A stretch of DNA of 64,000 nucleotides from Combretum micranthum (taxonomy: Eukaryota > Streptophyta > Magnoliopsida > Myrtales > Combretaceae), in contig JAMXBD010000012.1 in NCBI GenBank assembly GCA_024138025.1, forward strand, positions 992,001 through 1,056,000. Reading direction: 5' to 3'. Shown one piece after another: positions 21,685-34,041 of this stretch. Each line of letters starts with the position of its first letter. Within the stretch, counting starts at the first letter, position 1. A program made the translations under genes and the position numbers. The notes below the pieces were generated by a model. That model was not told the origin of the DNA. It did not search any database and worked only from the letters and a program-made list of their open reading frames with translations.

Positions 21685-23941
21685 TGTTGAGCCTAAGTTT
21701 TTGAAAAGATGGCATTCGATTTCATTGATATTATATCGATAACCCTTCTAATAAAAAACCTCGACTTGAATTGAAAGAACCAGAGTTTTAAAAATTAGAG
21801 TCGCCACCCAATTGATGTCGGGAAAATTGTAGAAGTTTGAGATTGTTGGGTTTGGTCAACCATAACCCGGCTACTATTCTAAGTCAAAATCGATTTTTTT
21901 ATTAAAAAAAAGACCATTTTAAGAAAACTAGAGATAATCAAATTCAGGAGCTAACCTATTAAACCTAACAATGCCATTCTAGAATTTTAATTTGAATTGC
22001 ATCCTCTCAATAGTTGATTTGAAATAAACTAAAGGTATGACTAATATTTACAATTTCTATTTAGAGTGTTAACATGTATAAGAATACTAATAGACATACA
22101 TTATTTGAAGCTTTTTAGTATATACATGTATATAAACTATGTAATCATGTTTATGCAAGACTAAAATAAAATGAGCATGGGTATATAAAAAAGGTATAGG
22201 CATTACTTAATCACTAATAATATACATAAATTTGAAGAAGAAAAAGGAACATGTGTGAAAGAAAATTAAGATGTATGAATTTGAGATTTTTACAATGGAG
22301 ATTTGATAATAAGATAACTTTTATATATGTTTGGGGCTGCCCGTAGTGCCTATGTACCCCACTAATCGATGATCAAGCCTCACATAGTTCTATTTAGGTT
22401 ATTTTGTAAACTTTTATCTTTGTTGATTTTTTTTACGGAATTTTTTAAGTCCTAGTTTAACTGTCTTATCATTTCAATACTTTTGAAAAAAAAGTTCTAA
22501 ATGAAAAGTTAAAAAAAGAAACTCTAAATCTTGTCAAATTAATTTTATAATAATCTTCTAAAAGTTTCTAAATAATTATTATTATTATCATTTTTAATTA
22601 TTATTATTTTTTATGGATAAATTTAAAGAAAAGAAAGACAATAAATAATTTAAAAAAATTAGGGTCTGCAAGCTAGGTTTTGGAAACCTAACCCACTATG
22701 CGAACAAACCTAGGTTTAAGGCCTGAGTGAGGTGGACCCGGGTCGAATATGGACTCGGGTTGATTTGTGAAGCGGACCTAGGTTAAAAACCCAGGTTATA
22801 GGAGATTGGCGATTCTAAAACCACTGGTATTAGGGACATATGGGAGGCATGGAGTGGATTGGACAGCTTACCTTGGCGATGGTGAACGCTTTAATAGCCT
22901 CAAAATTTGCTTTTGAGGGGTTGTAGTGTGTGTTTCAATACATTTAATATGTAATTGATGGTGGTGGTATAGGTTTTGTAGAATTAGAACAAGCTTTAGA
23001 TGAACGAGAAAGCTACTAGCTAAAGCTTTCACCACCCCTATATCCAAGTGTAGCTCCATTTTTCTCCGACTTAGCCTCTCTGAAGAGTAATTGAAGAAAA
23101 TTGAAATTGAAAAACCCTAGACGATTCAAAACTTGATTCAAAATTTATAAGTAATTTTTGTGGAGATCTGATGCCATGGCTTGAAGGATCGACCCCTATT
23201 TATACTAGTTTAGGGTCGAATTGAGTCAGAAATGGCTATTAATGGTAAGACAGAGCTCACACGAGTTTGGGGTTTCCTGAGCTTGATTATGCATGGTTTT
23301 CTTTTTTTGAGCTTGAAAGGTGTTAGGAAAGGATTTAACATGCTTAAAAAAATTAAACACGTGTTTTGGGACTTCGACATGGATGGTGGACTTGGAAAAG
23401 CAGATCTTCAATGTGCGTGAAACAAGTTTTTTTAAATATTTGGCTAAAAAATGAAATATCATGACATGCCAATTGGAGCTACTTTTTAATTTTATTTTGT
23501 AGTCAATCATGTCTTGTTCAATTTTCCACCATTAATTTGGTGGAAAATTGAAAGAAAACAAAGAAAAAGGAGCAAAAAATGGCTCTGGCGAGCTGGAAAA
23601 AAGGAAGAAAGGGAAAGAAGATGACGCGCATCGTGTTGGCGTGTGTTATGTATGCACCTAAAGGAAATAAAATTTTGCACCCAGTGCAAATAGAACCTAG
23701 TCTTCTTTGTGTGCAAGTGTGTGTTTTCCAATAGGCCGTTAGCCTGTGCCTCAATCATGTATTCACTCAAATAATATTTAAGTGTCTTGGACTGAGGTTA
23801 AAATGGTCAATGGGCCCTTTTGCCTAAAGCCCCACTTAGAACAAAGGGCCAAATTATGTGACTTGAGCCCAACATTTTATTTTATAACAAATATATATGT
23901 ATTTATAAATAATAAAAAGAGGTAAAAATGGAGTGTCTACA
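21685..23941 (+). mobile_element. Solo LTR, 2257 bp, perfect 5-bp target duplication
   Basis: Starts TGTTGAGCC, ends GGAGTGTCTACA, and is flanked by ATCAT at 21680-21684 and 23942-23946. It contains TTAGAGTCGCCACC near 21800, a motif I associate with a group of plant gypsy LTRs. No primer site, gag or pol is present, so it is a solo LTR. It sits inside a repeat with GAGGCGAA motifs on both flanks. Short ORFs within it are not conserved coding. Confidence 0.85.
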
Positions 23942-23946
23942 ATCAT

Positions 23947-24200
23947 ATATAAAAGTTAAATGATTTGAAGGAAAGAAAAATTGAATAGAGTGATCTAACG
24001 GAGAAAATGAGAAAGAAAAATGAAAGAGAGTGGAGTGGGTGGTGTTATATAGTGACGAGTCAAGGGAAAATTGACCTCAATTAAATAATGAGGCAAAATT
24101 TGCCTCATGCAAACAATGAGGTGAAGTTTATCAACAAGGCAAAATTTGCCTCATGACCAGGTTGGTCAGGCAAATTTCGCCTCTAATTAAACAAATTCAT
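23947..24200. repeat. Right flank of the GAGGCGAA-type repeat
   Basis: Several near-palindromic AGGCAAAATTTGCCT units occur at about 24090-24185. Together with the left flank near 21155 they form the repeat interrupted by the solo LTR. Confidence 0.55.
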
Positions 24201-24779
24201 ATTTTCGTGCAACTACCAAATGAAAATTTTGATTCTCCACAAATTTTGGCCAATAATTTATTTTAAGGCTAATTTTTTTAATTTATTAAAGATAAAAGTC
24301 AATAAAATTTATTTAGGTTGATTATTAAAATTTAAATCATATATGTGTAAATATTATTAATGCAAATTAATTGATATATGTTGCGTAAGTTATATATTGA
24401 TAATAGTTTTTTTTATAAAATTGAACACTGACGTAAATTTTGCACGTTTTATAAAAATATTATTATTAAAATCCATTATTTATAATATTATCCTGAAATT
24501 AATCGGCTTTATATTTATGATATATAAAAACTAAACATGAAATAACATGCATGCTAATGATAATACAATTTGTCTGTAGAAACCAACAAAACATACTACG
24601 AGTCATAACGATCCAGAGGATCTACAATGCAATAAAGAAGTCTATAGCAAATAGAAATAACATAGTCTGAAATTTTATGTAATATTTATTATATATATTA
24701 ATACATATTAATATAAATATTTAATGTAATATTATTATGATATATACAGTATAATATAATGTATTATCTAGGTCAAGCC

Positions 24780-27040
24780 GGAATTTAGCTCTTATTCTCC
24801 TAAAGGTTACAATCTGTGTCAAACTCGGCCCGTTTGACATAGAACACTCAATAATGAACCAATAGGGTTTTGTTAAAGCTTGGTTTTTTAGAAATCATTT
24901 GATATTAGAGTCACCACCAGCCAAAGCCGGGAAAAGGTAAACCGGAAACTGAATGGGTGGTTGGGTTTCTAGTTCAGCTACTGGTTTGCGTGAAAAACTG
25001 AAGATTGGTGGATCCAGGGACTGCCATTTTGAAACCTAAACAATTATTTAGGCTTTAGATGGACATTAGAAACTTAAAATATATGAGCCAGTAAAACTTA
25101 TAGGAAAAAGAGCTTAATTTGATTTTTTTTAACTGTTTAATCTTTAGTCTTTTTAGGAAAAAAAAGGTTTATATAAAATATTTGTGTCTTTTTTAAAAAA
25201 AAACCGAAGATTTTTTTATTATTATGGTTGTCCGTTAGATGCTTATGTATCTACTAGCGGGAATCAGATTCTTATAGTTTGTTTTGATTTTATAAAAGTT
25301 TTATTGTGTTGGTTCTTTTTAATTAAGGAAAATTGCTAACTTTAAGTATTTAGCCAATTTGATATTTTGTTTTTGAAAAACATCCCAAAATATGTAATTT
25401 TGATTTCCTTGTTTTTGAAACTCCTAAAGGATCCTAATTTTTCTTTTGGAAAATCCTATTTATTATTTTTTTTGCATTTAAAAAAAACTAAGTGATAACT
25501 TATATATGGGCTGACAAAAAGAACTTTTTTAAATAATATATACATTTATATATCCCATATATGGGAGAAAGGTTAAAAAGATAAAAAAAAATTTTGTTGA
25601 TTTTGTAAGATTTTAATTTTTTAAGTTTTTGATAAAAGGAGATGATATTCGCAAGAAACCTGATATTGTAAGTGATCACACTAAATCAATTGTTAATTCC
25701 CATTGGTAATTCACAAACCATCATCAAAATGATATATGTCAAACATAGCAAGCATTATCAAAGGTCATCTAAAAGGCTGATAACGATATTTATCTATTTT
25801 TGGTCGATTTTTATAATTTAACCCCCTAAAACCAAACTTGTATATTCTAAAGTTTTATTTACTAAATTAACTTAGCATGTCTAATAATCATATTATTATC
25901 AGTAGAAATATAGCATGCATGGCATATATAACTCTCTCTCTCTTTCTCTCTCTCTCTCACACACACACATTTTTTCACGTATTACAAATCGTATATGTTG
26001 ATATTTTTATATATATATTGTACGATCCGCATAAAATCATGTACCGTATGATATTATTGTACATGATATTCATTTTTTTTACTATATTCTGTGTTACATT
26101 TACATGAACCTGTGGATTCTCCAAAGATCGATACAACTATGAAATTAAACTAACAATACTACTTAATCTAAAACAAAATAGGTATGGGCATTTAACAAAT
26201 GGACATGGTTCGAACCTTCATGATGGGTTTAGATTTGAGCTGACGTGGATCATGGGTCAGGTGGCCTCTCTTTCAATACCTACAAACATAATGATCAACT
26301 AATGGTCTCTTCTTTTCTTGATGGTGACAAGTTGCTAGAGTGGGTTCAAGTATGAGGAGTGGTTCGAATGGGTATCAGGTTATCGTCTTGGTGGTGGTTG
26401 GAGTCGATGGCGTAAAGGGTTCGGTTGAAGGAGATGGTTGGGTTTCGTGGGTAGATGATGGTTGTTAAGGGTCGTAGTGGTTGAGAGTAAGCGTTTGGTT
26501 TTCGAAAGAAGGGACTTGAATGGGTGGTGTTAGTGGCTTTAGAAGGTGATAGTGGTGGTTTGGGTTTGGGATGTTGGTTTGATAAATGAAAGTCTAGGTG
26601 TTTGTTTCATATTTGAAGGTTAATGGAGCTTTAAGTGGTAGTTTGGAAAGCTCGCAGCGGTTTCCGTGAGTTCAGAGGATAGTTTTAGGTAAGGATTTAG
26701 GGAAAGGTGGAAGACCTATGGTCACTAGCGACAGTTTCCATTAGTTAGAGGGTGGTGCTAGTTGAAACTGATGGTATGTTTTAAGGTGAAGGGTAGTCCT
26801 CATGGTGATTTCCACGAGCAAAGCTAAAGAGAGTGGGCTAAGAGGGGATGGAAGTAATGAGTTAGAGAGAGAGAGAGTTCGTTGGGGTCCTTCTGAGAGA
26901 GAGAGAGTCCAGAGAGTTGCCTTTTCAAATGAAAGGAAAATAATCCACTATCTAAAATTCGGTTACAGAATTTCAAAACTCAGGGGTTATGAAAAGATTT
27001 ATCTTTTGATTTTAAACCTATAATAAAATGACTTTAATTC
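24780..27040 (+). repeat. Probable diverged LTR-like sequence related to the 21.7-kb solo LTR
   Basis: Shared landmarks in the same order are TTAGAGTCACCACC (24905), AAGCCGGGAAAA, TTGGGTTTCTAGTTCAGCTAC and a GTTGTCCGTTAGATGCTTATGTA block (25225) matching 22330. The ends are not defined and no target duplication was found. The right part (26160-27040) is GT-rich with (GA)n tracts at 26862-26880 and 26897-26910 and has no recognised gene. Confidence 0.4.
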
Positions 27041-27049
27041 AAGAGTTCC

Positions 27050-29145
27050 CGTTCGGAACAAGGTTGCCACTTTTTGGACTGAATCTAATGCCACAAGCAT
27101 AAGTGAAACTCAATTATAAAGGACGTCTTTAAGTTTTAATCCATCTTAAAATATTTATCCTAACAATCATTACGCAAGTTACTGTATATCTTATATTTGA
27201 AATCCAAACAGAGATAAAGCATATTTCGGAATCCATTTCAGAAGATAAATCAGGTATCCATATATATGTTCATGAAATAAAATCATATAAGCATTTAATT
27301 TAATTATCCATTTATATCAAACTCATTTTATAACCCTATTTGATCAAACACTAATTAGAAACCCTGCCATGGCTGCAAAGATCGCCCTGCCATGATATAG
27401 ATAGTTCTCAATTGTCTGTCAAAGTATTTTTTTTCCTCTTTGTTTATAGTCTCTTATTATAACATCATCCTATGATTTGTATTTAAAAACGTTTATTTTC
27501 CAAGCAAACACACATTTGAAGCAACATATTCCCTATGTTAAACATAGATTATCTTAACCTATTAATCTAATCCAATTATTAGCTATTAAACTCATTTTAA
27601 TTTAATCTTAACCAAGTTGATTAAAATTAATCAATCTAATTCATTTTAACTCATTCAAGTCCATTTAGTCAAGTGGAACTTAGGTTTATTAGCTAAGTTC
27701 ATTTTATACTTAACTTTATACACTTAACTAGTAAACACAAGTTTTCAACTTGATTTGGATATGTTACAACTTAAAACAAATAAAATTTGGGCCTTGATAC
27801 TTTCAGAATTTCCACAAACTTAAAACATAAAAGTTGTAGAGCTCTTTTTAACCTTTCTGTGGCATCTTAAATCACCTCAATCTGAGTTCGAATGAAAAAG
27901 TTATGATTAAAATAGTATCATGACCAAAAAGAAGCACGAGTTTATACATGTTCTAGCTATGCTGTTCCAAAAAACATGTCTTTTTTTGACTTTTTGAGGT
28001 TAGAAAGAAGAACTGTTTGATAGGGGAGGCCGTGTACTAGTCGTGCTTCTCCTCAGGTAGGTTAAAAACATGTGTTTTCAGGCAATACTAAGGAGTACGA
28101 CTTAATATAATGTGTCGTGTTTACCCTATGCTATTTGCCCTGTTCTTTATTTAAAAAACTTTACTTGTTTTATCACTCTTTTTACATCATTTTTCATTAT
28201 CTAAATCTTATAATCCACATAAAAACCTAGAACTATGTTTTACAACATGATTTTACAAGTTTTACTTCAAATAACTTCAAATCATGTTATGAATCATGTA
28301 ACCTATACATATATATACTAACCTAGAAAACTTACATGTTCATATATCCATTATTCACTAACTTCATCACAATATCCCACTTTAAGACATCATATACATG
28401 TAATAACAATAATGAAAATAAGAAAAACAACAACACTGATCTTTTGGCAAACACATGCAATTTTGATCTTTTTTTCTTGTTGTTGAATCTACTTTTGAAT
28501 TGATCTCCACTTCCTTTCTCATATTCAAACTTCATTTTCTTCTATCATCTTGTTGAAATTGAGATTGAGAGTTAATTTATGAGAAAGAAGAGAAAAGAGA
28601 TGAGAAAGAGAAGAGAGAAAGGAAGAAACGTGAAAGAAAATGGGAAGGGAAAAGAACAGGGAAAAACAAAGGAAGGAAAAGGAAGGATAAGGATAAAATT
28701 TAAAGATATTTTAGGATAAAGGTATTAGGTTTAGAACTTTCAGATCAATATCTTTAGTTCTAAAAGTGTTTAGAAAATAATTTTAGAATCAATAGGTTAG
28801 AAATTAATAACTTAAAATAAGAACTTAATTTAGAAACTTAGTTTAAATCAAATTGATATTCAATTTTAGTTTGGCTTAAGCACTAATAGTTTTAGGCCAG
28901 TAAATGATTTCAAAACTTGTGGGGATTTATGAATTAGAATTTGGACTAAATTTTAAGGGTTTAGGAATCTACTAAACATTTAAACAACGTGTTTAGGGTT
29001 TTAGGAATTCAAAATCTAAATTCTCAACTTAATATATTATTAACCTAATTATGTCAACTTGTCTAATTTTATCCTATAATTCATTTGATTTATTTAATTT
29101 CTCTAAACTCAATCTCTAATTTAGGTGAAGGTTTGAGATATTTCA
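27050..29145 (-). mobile_element. Truncated inverted copy of the 3.49-kb LTR family
   Basis: Read on the minus strand from 29145 it starts TGAAATATCTCAAACCTTCAC and follows the element at 7646 through its first 2.4 kb. This includes the CT-rich tract (complement at 28560-28690), the TTTGACAGACA block (27420) and the GGCAACATTGT region (27070). The last kilobase of the LTR is missing. No target duplication is available because one end is lost. The ORF calls inside are not conserved between the copies. Confidence 0.8.
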
Positions 29146-29686
29146 GAATATATAGGTAAAAGAGGCAACGAAGAGTTAAAGAGGCATAGAGTTCATGATT
29201 TCATTCATACGACAGTTTTATTTAATTACAACCATAGAGAGGTAAGGCAAAGAGTAGGGTTTAATACTAATGACCCTATTTCACTTGGGACTCTTACTTG
29301 TCTATGGAGATAATACTATTGATAGACACTAAAAACCAATTATTTAGAGTTAGAGTAATATTGCTGACTTCTTTAAGAGTGCCGGATTGGTAAGCCTGGT
29401 CAATTAGGTCATCGAATTCTAACTATGGTCATAGAGTATCAGTAGATATTGAAATCACATTCACCTAGTCAAACAACTGCAAACTAAGGTCTTCCATTTC
29501 CTCACTGCCAATGTAAGGGATGGCAGTTTCACAATAGATATCATATTCTTGTTCTTCCATTACGGTCACTTCTCAACCATTGGCCACAAATTTGACTTTT
29601 TGATGTAAAGAGGAAGGTATTGCCCCTGCAACGTGAATCTAGGGTCGTTGCAGCAACAAATTGAAAGATCTAGGGATATATAGTAC

Positions 29687-29983
29687 TTATAAAGTGGTAT
29701 TGAATGTTTCAGGGCCAATCTTAACTCTTAGCTCAATTTCTCCTTCAATAGCTCTTATAGATCTATCAAATGCCTCAACAGTCAATGAGCTCTGCTTGAT
29801 TTTAGATTTGTTTACCCCAAGCAGCTCTAAGATGGATAGTGGGCAAACATTGAGGGATGATTCGTTGTCAATCAAGACTTGAGCTACCAGCATTCCTTTA
29901 CATTTCACCACTATATATAGAGCTTTGGAATGCTGATTACCTTCTTTACCCAAGTCTTTAGAGGAAAATGCAACTTGACCCAA
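29687..29983 (-). pseudogene. Ty3/gypsy aspartic protease
   Basis: The core ALYIVVKCKGMLVAQVLIDNESSLNVCPL is the plant gypsy protease active-site region. The family normally has DNGS or DSGA; here the Gly after Asp-Asn is Glu. SSLTVEAFDRSIRAIEGEIELRVKIGPETF follows as expected. Protease cleaves Gag-Pol; the substitution probably inactivates it. Protein-like sequence continues in other frames to about 29460. Confidence 0.85.
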
Positions 29984-30445
29984 TGTTAATACCGAGTGGA
30001 TTATTGGACCTGCTAAACCTATATATTTTCAGGAACTTTTACATCTCCCAAGGCTTTTACTAGTGCATTTCTATGTAGATAAGAGGAGAGCAGTAATCTC
30101 ATCAGTGACATCTGAGTAAGGGTCTTAGCAAGTTGGTTCATGACTTTGTACTCGCTTGCTTTGACTATTTTTATAAATGAGTTAACATCTTTTTCCTTAT
30201 GATCATCATCTATGTGAATGGGCTATTTTTTTATTTTTAGTATTACTCAGCTTCTTTCTAGCCTCTTCGTTGCTGTCATATACTCATTCAGATCGAGTTA
30301 GACTGCATAAGTCGACATTAGCATTGCATTTTTCATAGTCAAAGGGCACAACCTCGTAATCCTTTAATTGAATTAGGATATTAAACATTAGCCTCTTTGG
30401 TACTTGAGGTACAACAGGTTCATTTTGTTTCTGCTCTTTATAACA

Positions 30446-30832
30446 TCATATCACAATTGGTTTTGGAACATTGCCAATCATGTGTATTTCCTTTTCCTCT
30501 GGTTTCTCAACTTTGTTTTGCTTTTCTTTAAGTTGGTCATATTTTTCTTCAAATCTAGACCTTGAGCCTATGGGTACTACATCTTCTAAAGGAGTTAGGG
30601 GTCCTAGCCATGAGTAGTCAACTAAATATCCAGAGGATTCACCTAGAGTGCTAATAATAAGGTTACCTACAAGCCATATTGCCTTTAGCTCTTTATAAGT
30701 GTTTCCCTTATATTCTACTCCCTGCTCTATCTTTGGAGAGATTATTTCCAAGATAACACTTTTTGTGATAAGATCATCCCATAACATTTTATAATTTTTA
30801 GTTTTTACCCTGGCATAGTCTTTGAGGTTCAC
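30446..30832 (-). pseudogene. gag-pol linker region
   Basis: Open for 128 codons in the expected strand and place between Gag and protease. It contains LGPLTPLEDVVPIGSR and a charged C-terminus. I recognise no enzymatic motif. The preceding stretch (30840-31070) has a further frame with NMITIVEEEIP, another linker piece. Confidence 0.5.
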
Positions 30833-31271
30833 GTGTTATAGATGCCCCCTTTGGCTAATTTTCAAAGCAATTTGAGATAAGGAATAGGGTATCTCCTTTA
30901 ACTTTAAGGGATTTCTTCTTCGACTATCGTAATCATATTGATACTATGGCCATGAGTGGGTAGAGGATTGTTGTTGACATTTGGTCCCGGGGTTTCATCA
31001 AAGTCTAACCAAATGAGTTTCGCATCAATCAGGTATTGGATGCGATGTTTCAACCTTCAGTAATTTTCAATAGAATGCCACTCTTGCCCCATATGGTATT
31101 CATATTTTAGTGTTGGATCATATCCTTTTGGTCTATACCCTTGAAGCGGGGACTCAAAGGTCAACATTTTCTAGAGTTTGTGCAATATTTGGGATAGAGG
31201 TACGTGAAGCTTAGTGAATTGTCAAGTTGGGCAATTTCTCCTTTCTTGTTCTTTCCAGGTTCTCTATTTTG

Positions 31272-31987
31272 CTAACTAGGTCCTGTAATATGAAATTGAG
31301 GCTTGACTGGTTGAAAATATCCATAGTTCACAACATTGACAATGGATTCTTTTTCTTTGCCAATTGCTTGGGTTAGCTTTTTTCCATGCAGTTCAATAAA
31401 TTTGCCAGACATAATGGCATCCTCAATTCTACTCCCAGTTGCTACTATGTCAACAAAGCTAGTGACTGTATGTCCCACTAAATGCCAGTAATATGGCTTA
31501 CTAAGGGTATCGATGAACATGGTAGTCATCTCTTTTTCAGGAATCGTGGTAGTGACTATAACAACTTTGCTTCTCCATTTTTGAGCATATTCTTTAAAGG
31601 TTTCATTGTTTCTCTTAGTCATTTTGCTCAGATTAGCTATTGAGAGGCCACTTTTATGTTGAATTTGTATTGGTTATAGAAGGCTTGAGCTAGCTTTTCA
31701 TAGGTGTTGATCTCATTTATATCTAACTGAGCATACCATAATAGAGCTGGTCTTGTAAGACTGTATTGAAAAATTTGTACCATCAAGGAGTTGTATTTAG
31801 TGTACTTGCCCATTTTTCGGATGTATAGGCGGGTATGAAGCATTGGATAACCAGTCTCATTGTATTTCTCGAATTCTAGGACTTTGAATTTTTCAGGATA
31901 CTCCCCTTCATCTTGGTTTTGCAAACTAACAAGGCCAATTTTTTCAAAATCAGTGCATGACTCAAATAGTTTGAGTTGCTCACTCAT
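31272..31987 (-). pseudogene. Ty3/gypsy gag capsid domain (one frameshift)
   Basis: The first frame (31987-31637) carries EKFKVLEFEKYNETGYPMLH, ALLWYAQLDI and AFYNQYKFNI, the standard retrotransposon gag core. A one-base frame change near 31630 moves to the second frame (31622-31272), with ETFKEYAQKWRSKV, EKEMTTMFIDTLSKPYYWHLVG and MSGKFIELHGKK. Both halves are colinear with plant gypsy Gag. The protein would coat element RNA if intact. Confidence 0.88.
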
Positions 31988-32043
31988 TTTCTATATCAAT
32001 TTCTTTTCTAGCTCTTTTCTTTTATTGTCCTAGCCCTGTACAT

Positions 32044-32274
32044 TTAGGCCCATGATGTTGGATTCTCCCCTGGCAATTCTATTTCTTTGTTCTGATCATG
32101 TGTCTCAGCAAGGGTATCTATTAGATTTAGCACTTTTTCGAGTATTGATTCTAAAGAAGCCATTCTCTGTTCCATAAGCTCACTGTTGTCCCCTGACATT
32201 TTGGAACTTGACCTGGTGATTATGGGATTACGAGTTCTATCAACTTTCTTAGGCGCAATCTCTATAAGACTCAA
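32044..32274 (-). pseudogene. Gag N-terminal coiled-coil segment
   Basis: The minus-strand frame has a basic RTRNPIITRSSSKMSG start, then MEQRMASLESILEKVLNLIDTL with a heptad pattern. Such segments precede the gag capsid domain in plant gypsy elements. A frame change or gap separates it from the capsid frame at 31987. Confidence 0.55.
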
Positions 32275-32609
32275 AGCACTTAAAAACCAAAATTCATCAG
32301 ATAAATGATTTATTTTGAGTCATTTTGACAATTTTATGATTTTGCATGGATAATATGTACAAAAGGTGAAAGATTAGACATCTTGTTTTTATAAATTTAG
32401 AATCAACTTGTTAGTAATTAGTCATTAGATAGCAAAACTAGCCCTAACGTGTTAATTCATTTCATGCTTGTTTACTAAACTTGATGAACATGGCAAATTT
32501 GATATTGTCTTTTTCATTATTATTTACCAAAAAGTGCCTTTAAGGGAAGACATGACTTGTACAAACCAGAATTGGACTGGATTGAAAAGGGATTGGCTTC
32601 AAACAAACT

Positions 32610-33278
32610 TCACTCCCAATAGGCTTTACTAAGCTTCCTTCGCTTCAATGCAGGTGATGGATCCTGGTCTTCCTCATCATCTTTTGTTCCACTTGGTCTT
32701 GCTTCATTATTTAGGGTACACCTGATAAGCCGGCCTATCATTTGCTCTAAAAAGGGTAAAAAGCTTTTCATTAGGTGTGGATGCGCCTTGTTATCATCAT
32801 CCTTATCATCTCTATTATTTTTTGTTGTTTTCTTCATCTGCATCAAATATATTTCTCCTAGAGTGGGTTTATATCCTAGTTCAAAAGTTCCAATTTGTTT
32901 AGCCGTTCCTAGGATTTTATAGGAAGCGGCCTTATTCTCATGTTCGCATTCTTTTGCTCTCCTCCAAAGCCATGCTTCTTCATCTTTCGATTCTTCTACC
33001 TCAACCTCATATATTTCTTCAACTTTAGTTATTTCTTTAACCTCAGTTATTTCATTAGCCCCACCCATCTCTTCTTCCTTTGGGTCAGTGCCCCAGCCGG
33101 TAGGTGCTATGTGGTAAGGCTCATCCCAGAGTCTCAATTGCTCTTCAGTCAGTGGATCCTGATACCCTTCCCAAGCAAGTACTGGGGAATCAGCTCTAGT
33201 ATATTCATACCAGTTGTCTTCTGTAGACTCTTCATATGAAATTTCCAAAGCACATGGGGGTTTAAGTAGGTCAAACAC
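32610..33278 (-). pseudogene. Acidic ORF upstream of gag (retroelement ORF1-like)
   Basis: A 222-codon open frame on the minus strand. Residues 60-100 are very acidic with repeated (E)ITEV/ITKVEEI units. A WLWRRAKECEHENKA block follows at about 103. The C-terminus is basic (ALKRRKLSK). No family is recognised. Its position directly upstream of gag on the same strand suggests the extra ORF of Tat/Ogre elements, but it could be a captured sequence. The frame may begin further right (33355). It is one of the longest intact frames in the window. Confidence 0.5.
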
Positions 33279-33355
33279 TTGGTTGACCTCTTCATTGGGT
33301 TGCTCATTGCTCGGATTTGTGATGACTGATTACAAAAAGAAAGCAAAATTACCAC

Positions 33356-34041
33356 CCATATTAGTTTATTGAAGGCCTATTATAGATTTAGAAAGGTCTA
33401 ATAGGTTAAAATCATTTAAATGGAATAACTAAGTCTATATTTACATTTTAGACAAAATCAAACTTATTTATGTTTACAATGAGTATTTTAATAACTTTGC
33501 TAATTTGATATTTCCATATTTTAGAAATTTAATTCAATTGATTAAATTCAATATTTTACTAGATTTTAAATTATGGTTCAGCTTAGGGAAAGATATTTAG
33601 TTCAAATTATAGTTGACCATAACCAATTTTTTTTTTTCCAATTCACAACTGCACAATCAGGCTAACATGAATTTAATCCTATTCATTCTCAATTGAAGTC
33701 CAACTCAGATCCATTCCATGCTACTGTCGCCGGAATTGATAATTTCAATCAGTTACTTTATATTTTGGTAATTATGTAATTAATTAAACCATATGATCTT
33801 ACATGCATATCTTGGATATTAGTAATAAAACTTATGCTCACCAAATTCAACATGATCCAATACATTTCATTATATTTGAAGATCAATTTCACATGTATTT
33901 TTTCTTTTTTACATGTTATTTGGCATATATTTAACGCATATAATTAATATAATTTCCATAATAACCTTCAATGATCTAGTATTATTTTGATTAAATATAT
34001 TATCTATATAATTTACATGTACTCAACATTTTCGTTATATA
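33356..34041. other. Gene-free stretch
   Basis: AT-rich, with a poly-T tract near 33629. It may be retroelement leader for the remnant to its left, but no primer site was found. Confidence 0.4.

Larger units (their letters stand above)
29460..33355 (-). mobile_element. Remnant of a Tat/Ogre-like Ty3/gypsy element (ORF1, gag, protease only)
   Basis: In minus-strand order there is an acidic ORF, a coiled-coil Gag start, Gag, a spacer and aspartic protease. There is no RT, RNase H or integrase before the inverted LTR at 29145. An extra ORF upstream of gag is characteristic of the Tat/Ogre lineage; placement in that lineage is inference. Multiple frame breaks make it non-functional. Whether the LTR at 29145 belongs to the same element is unresolved, since no polypurine tract is visible next to it. 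Confidence 0.75.

Noticed and set aside
23226..23770. Several overlapping frames of 60-94 codons on both strands
   Set aside because: All are inside the solo LTR at 21685-23941, in competing frames, with no domain.
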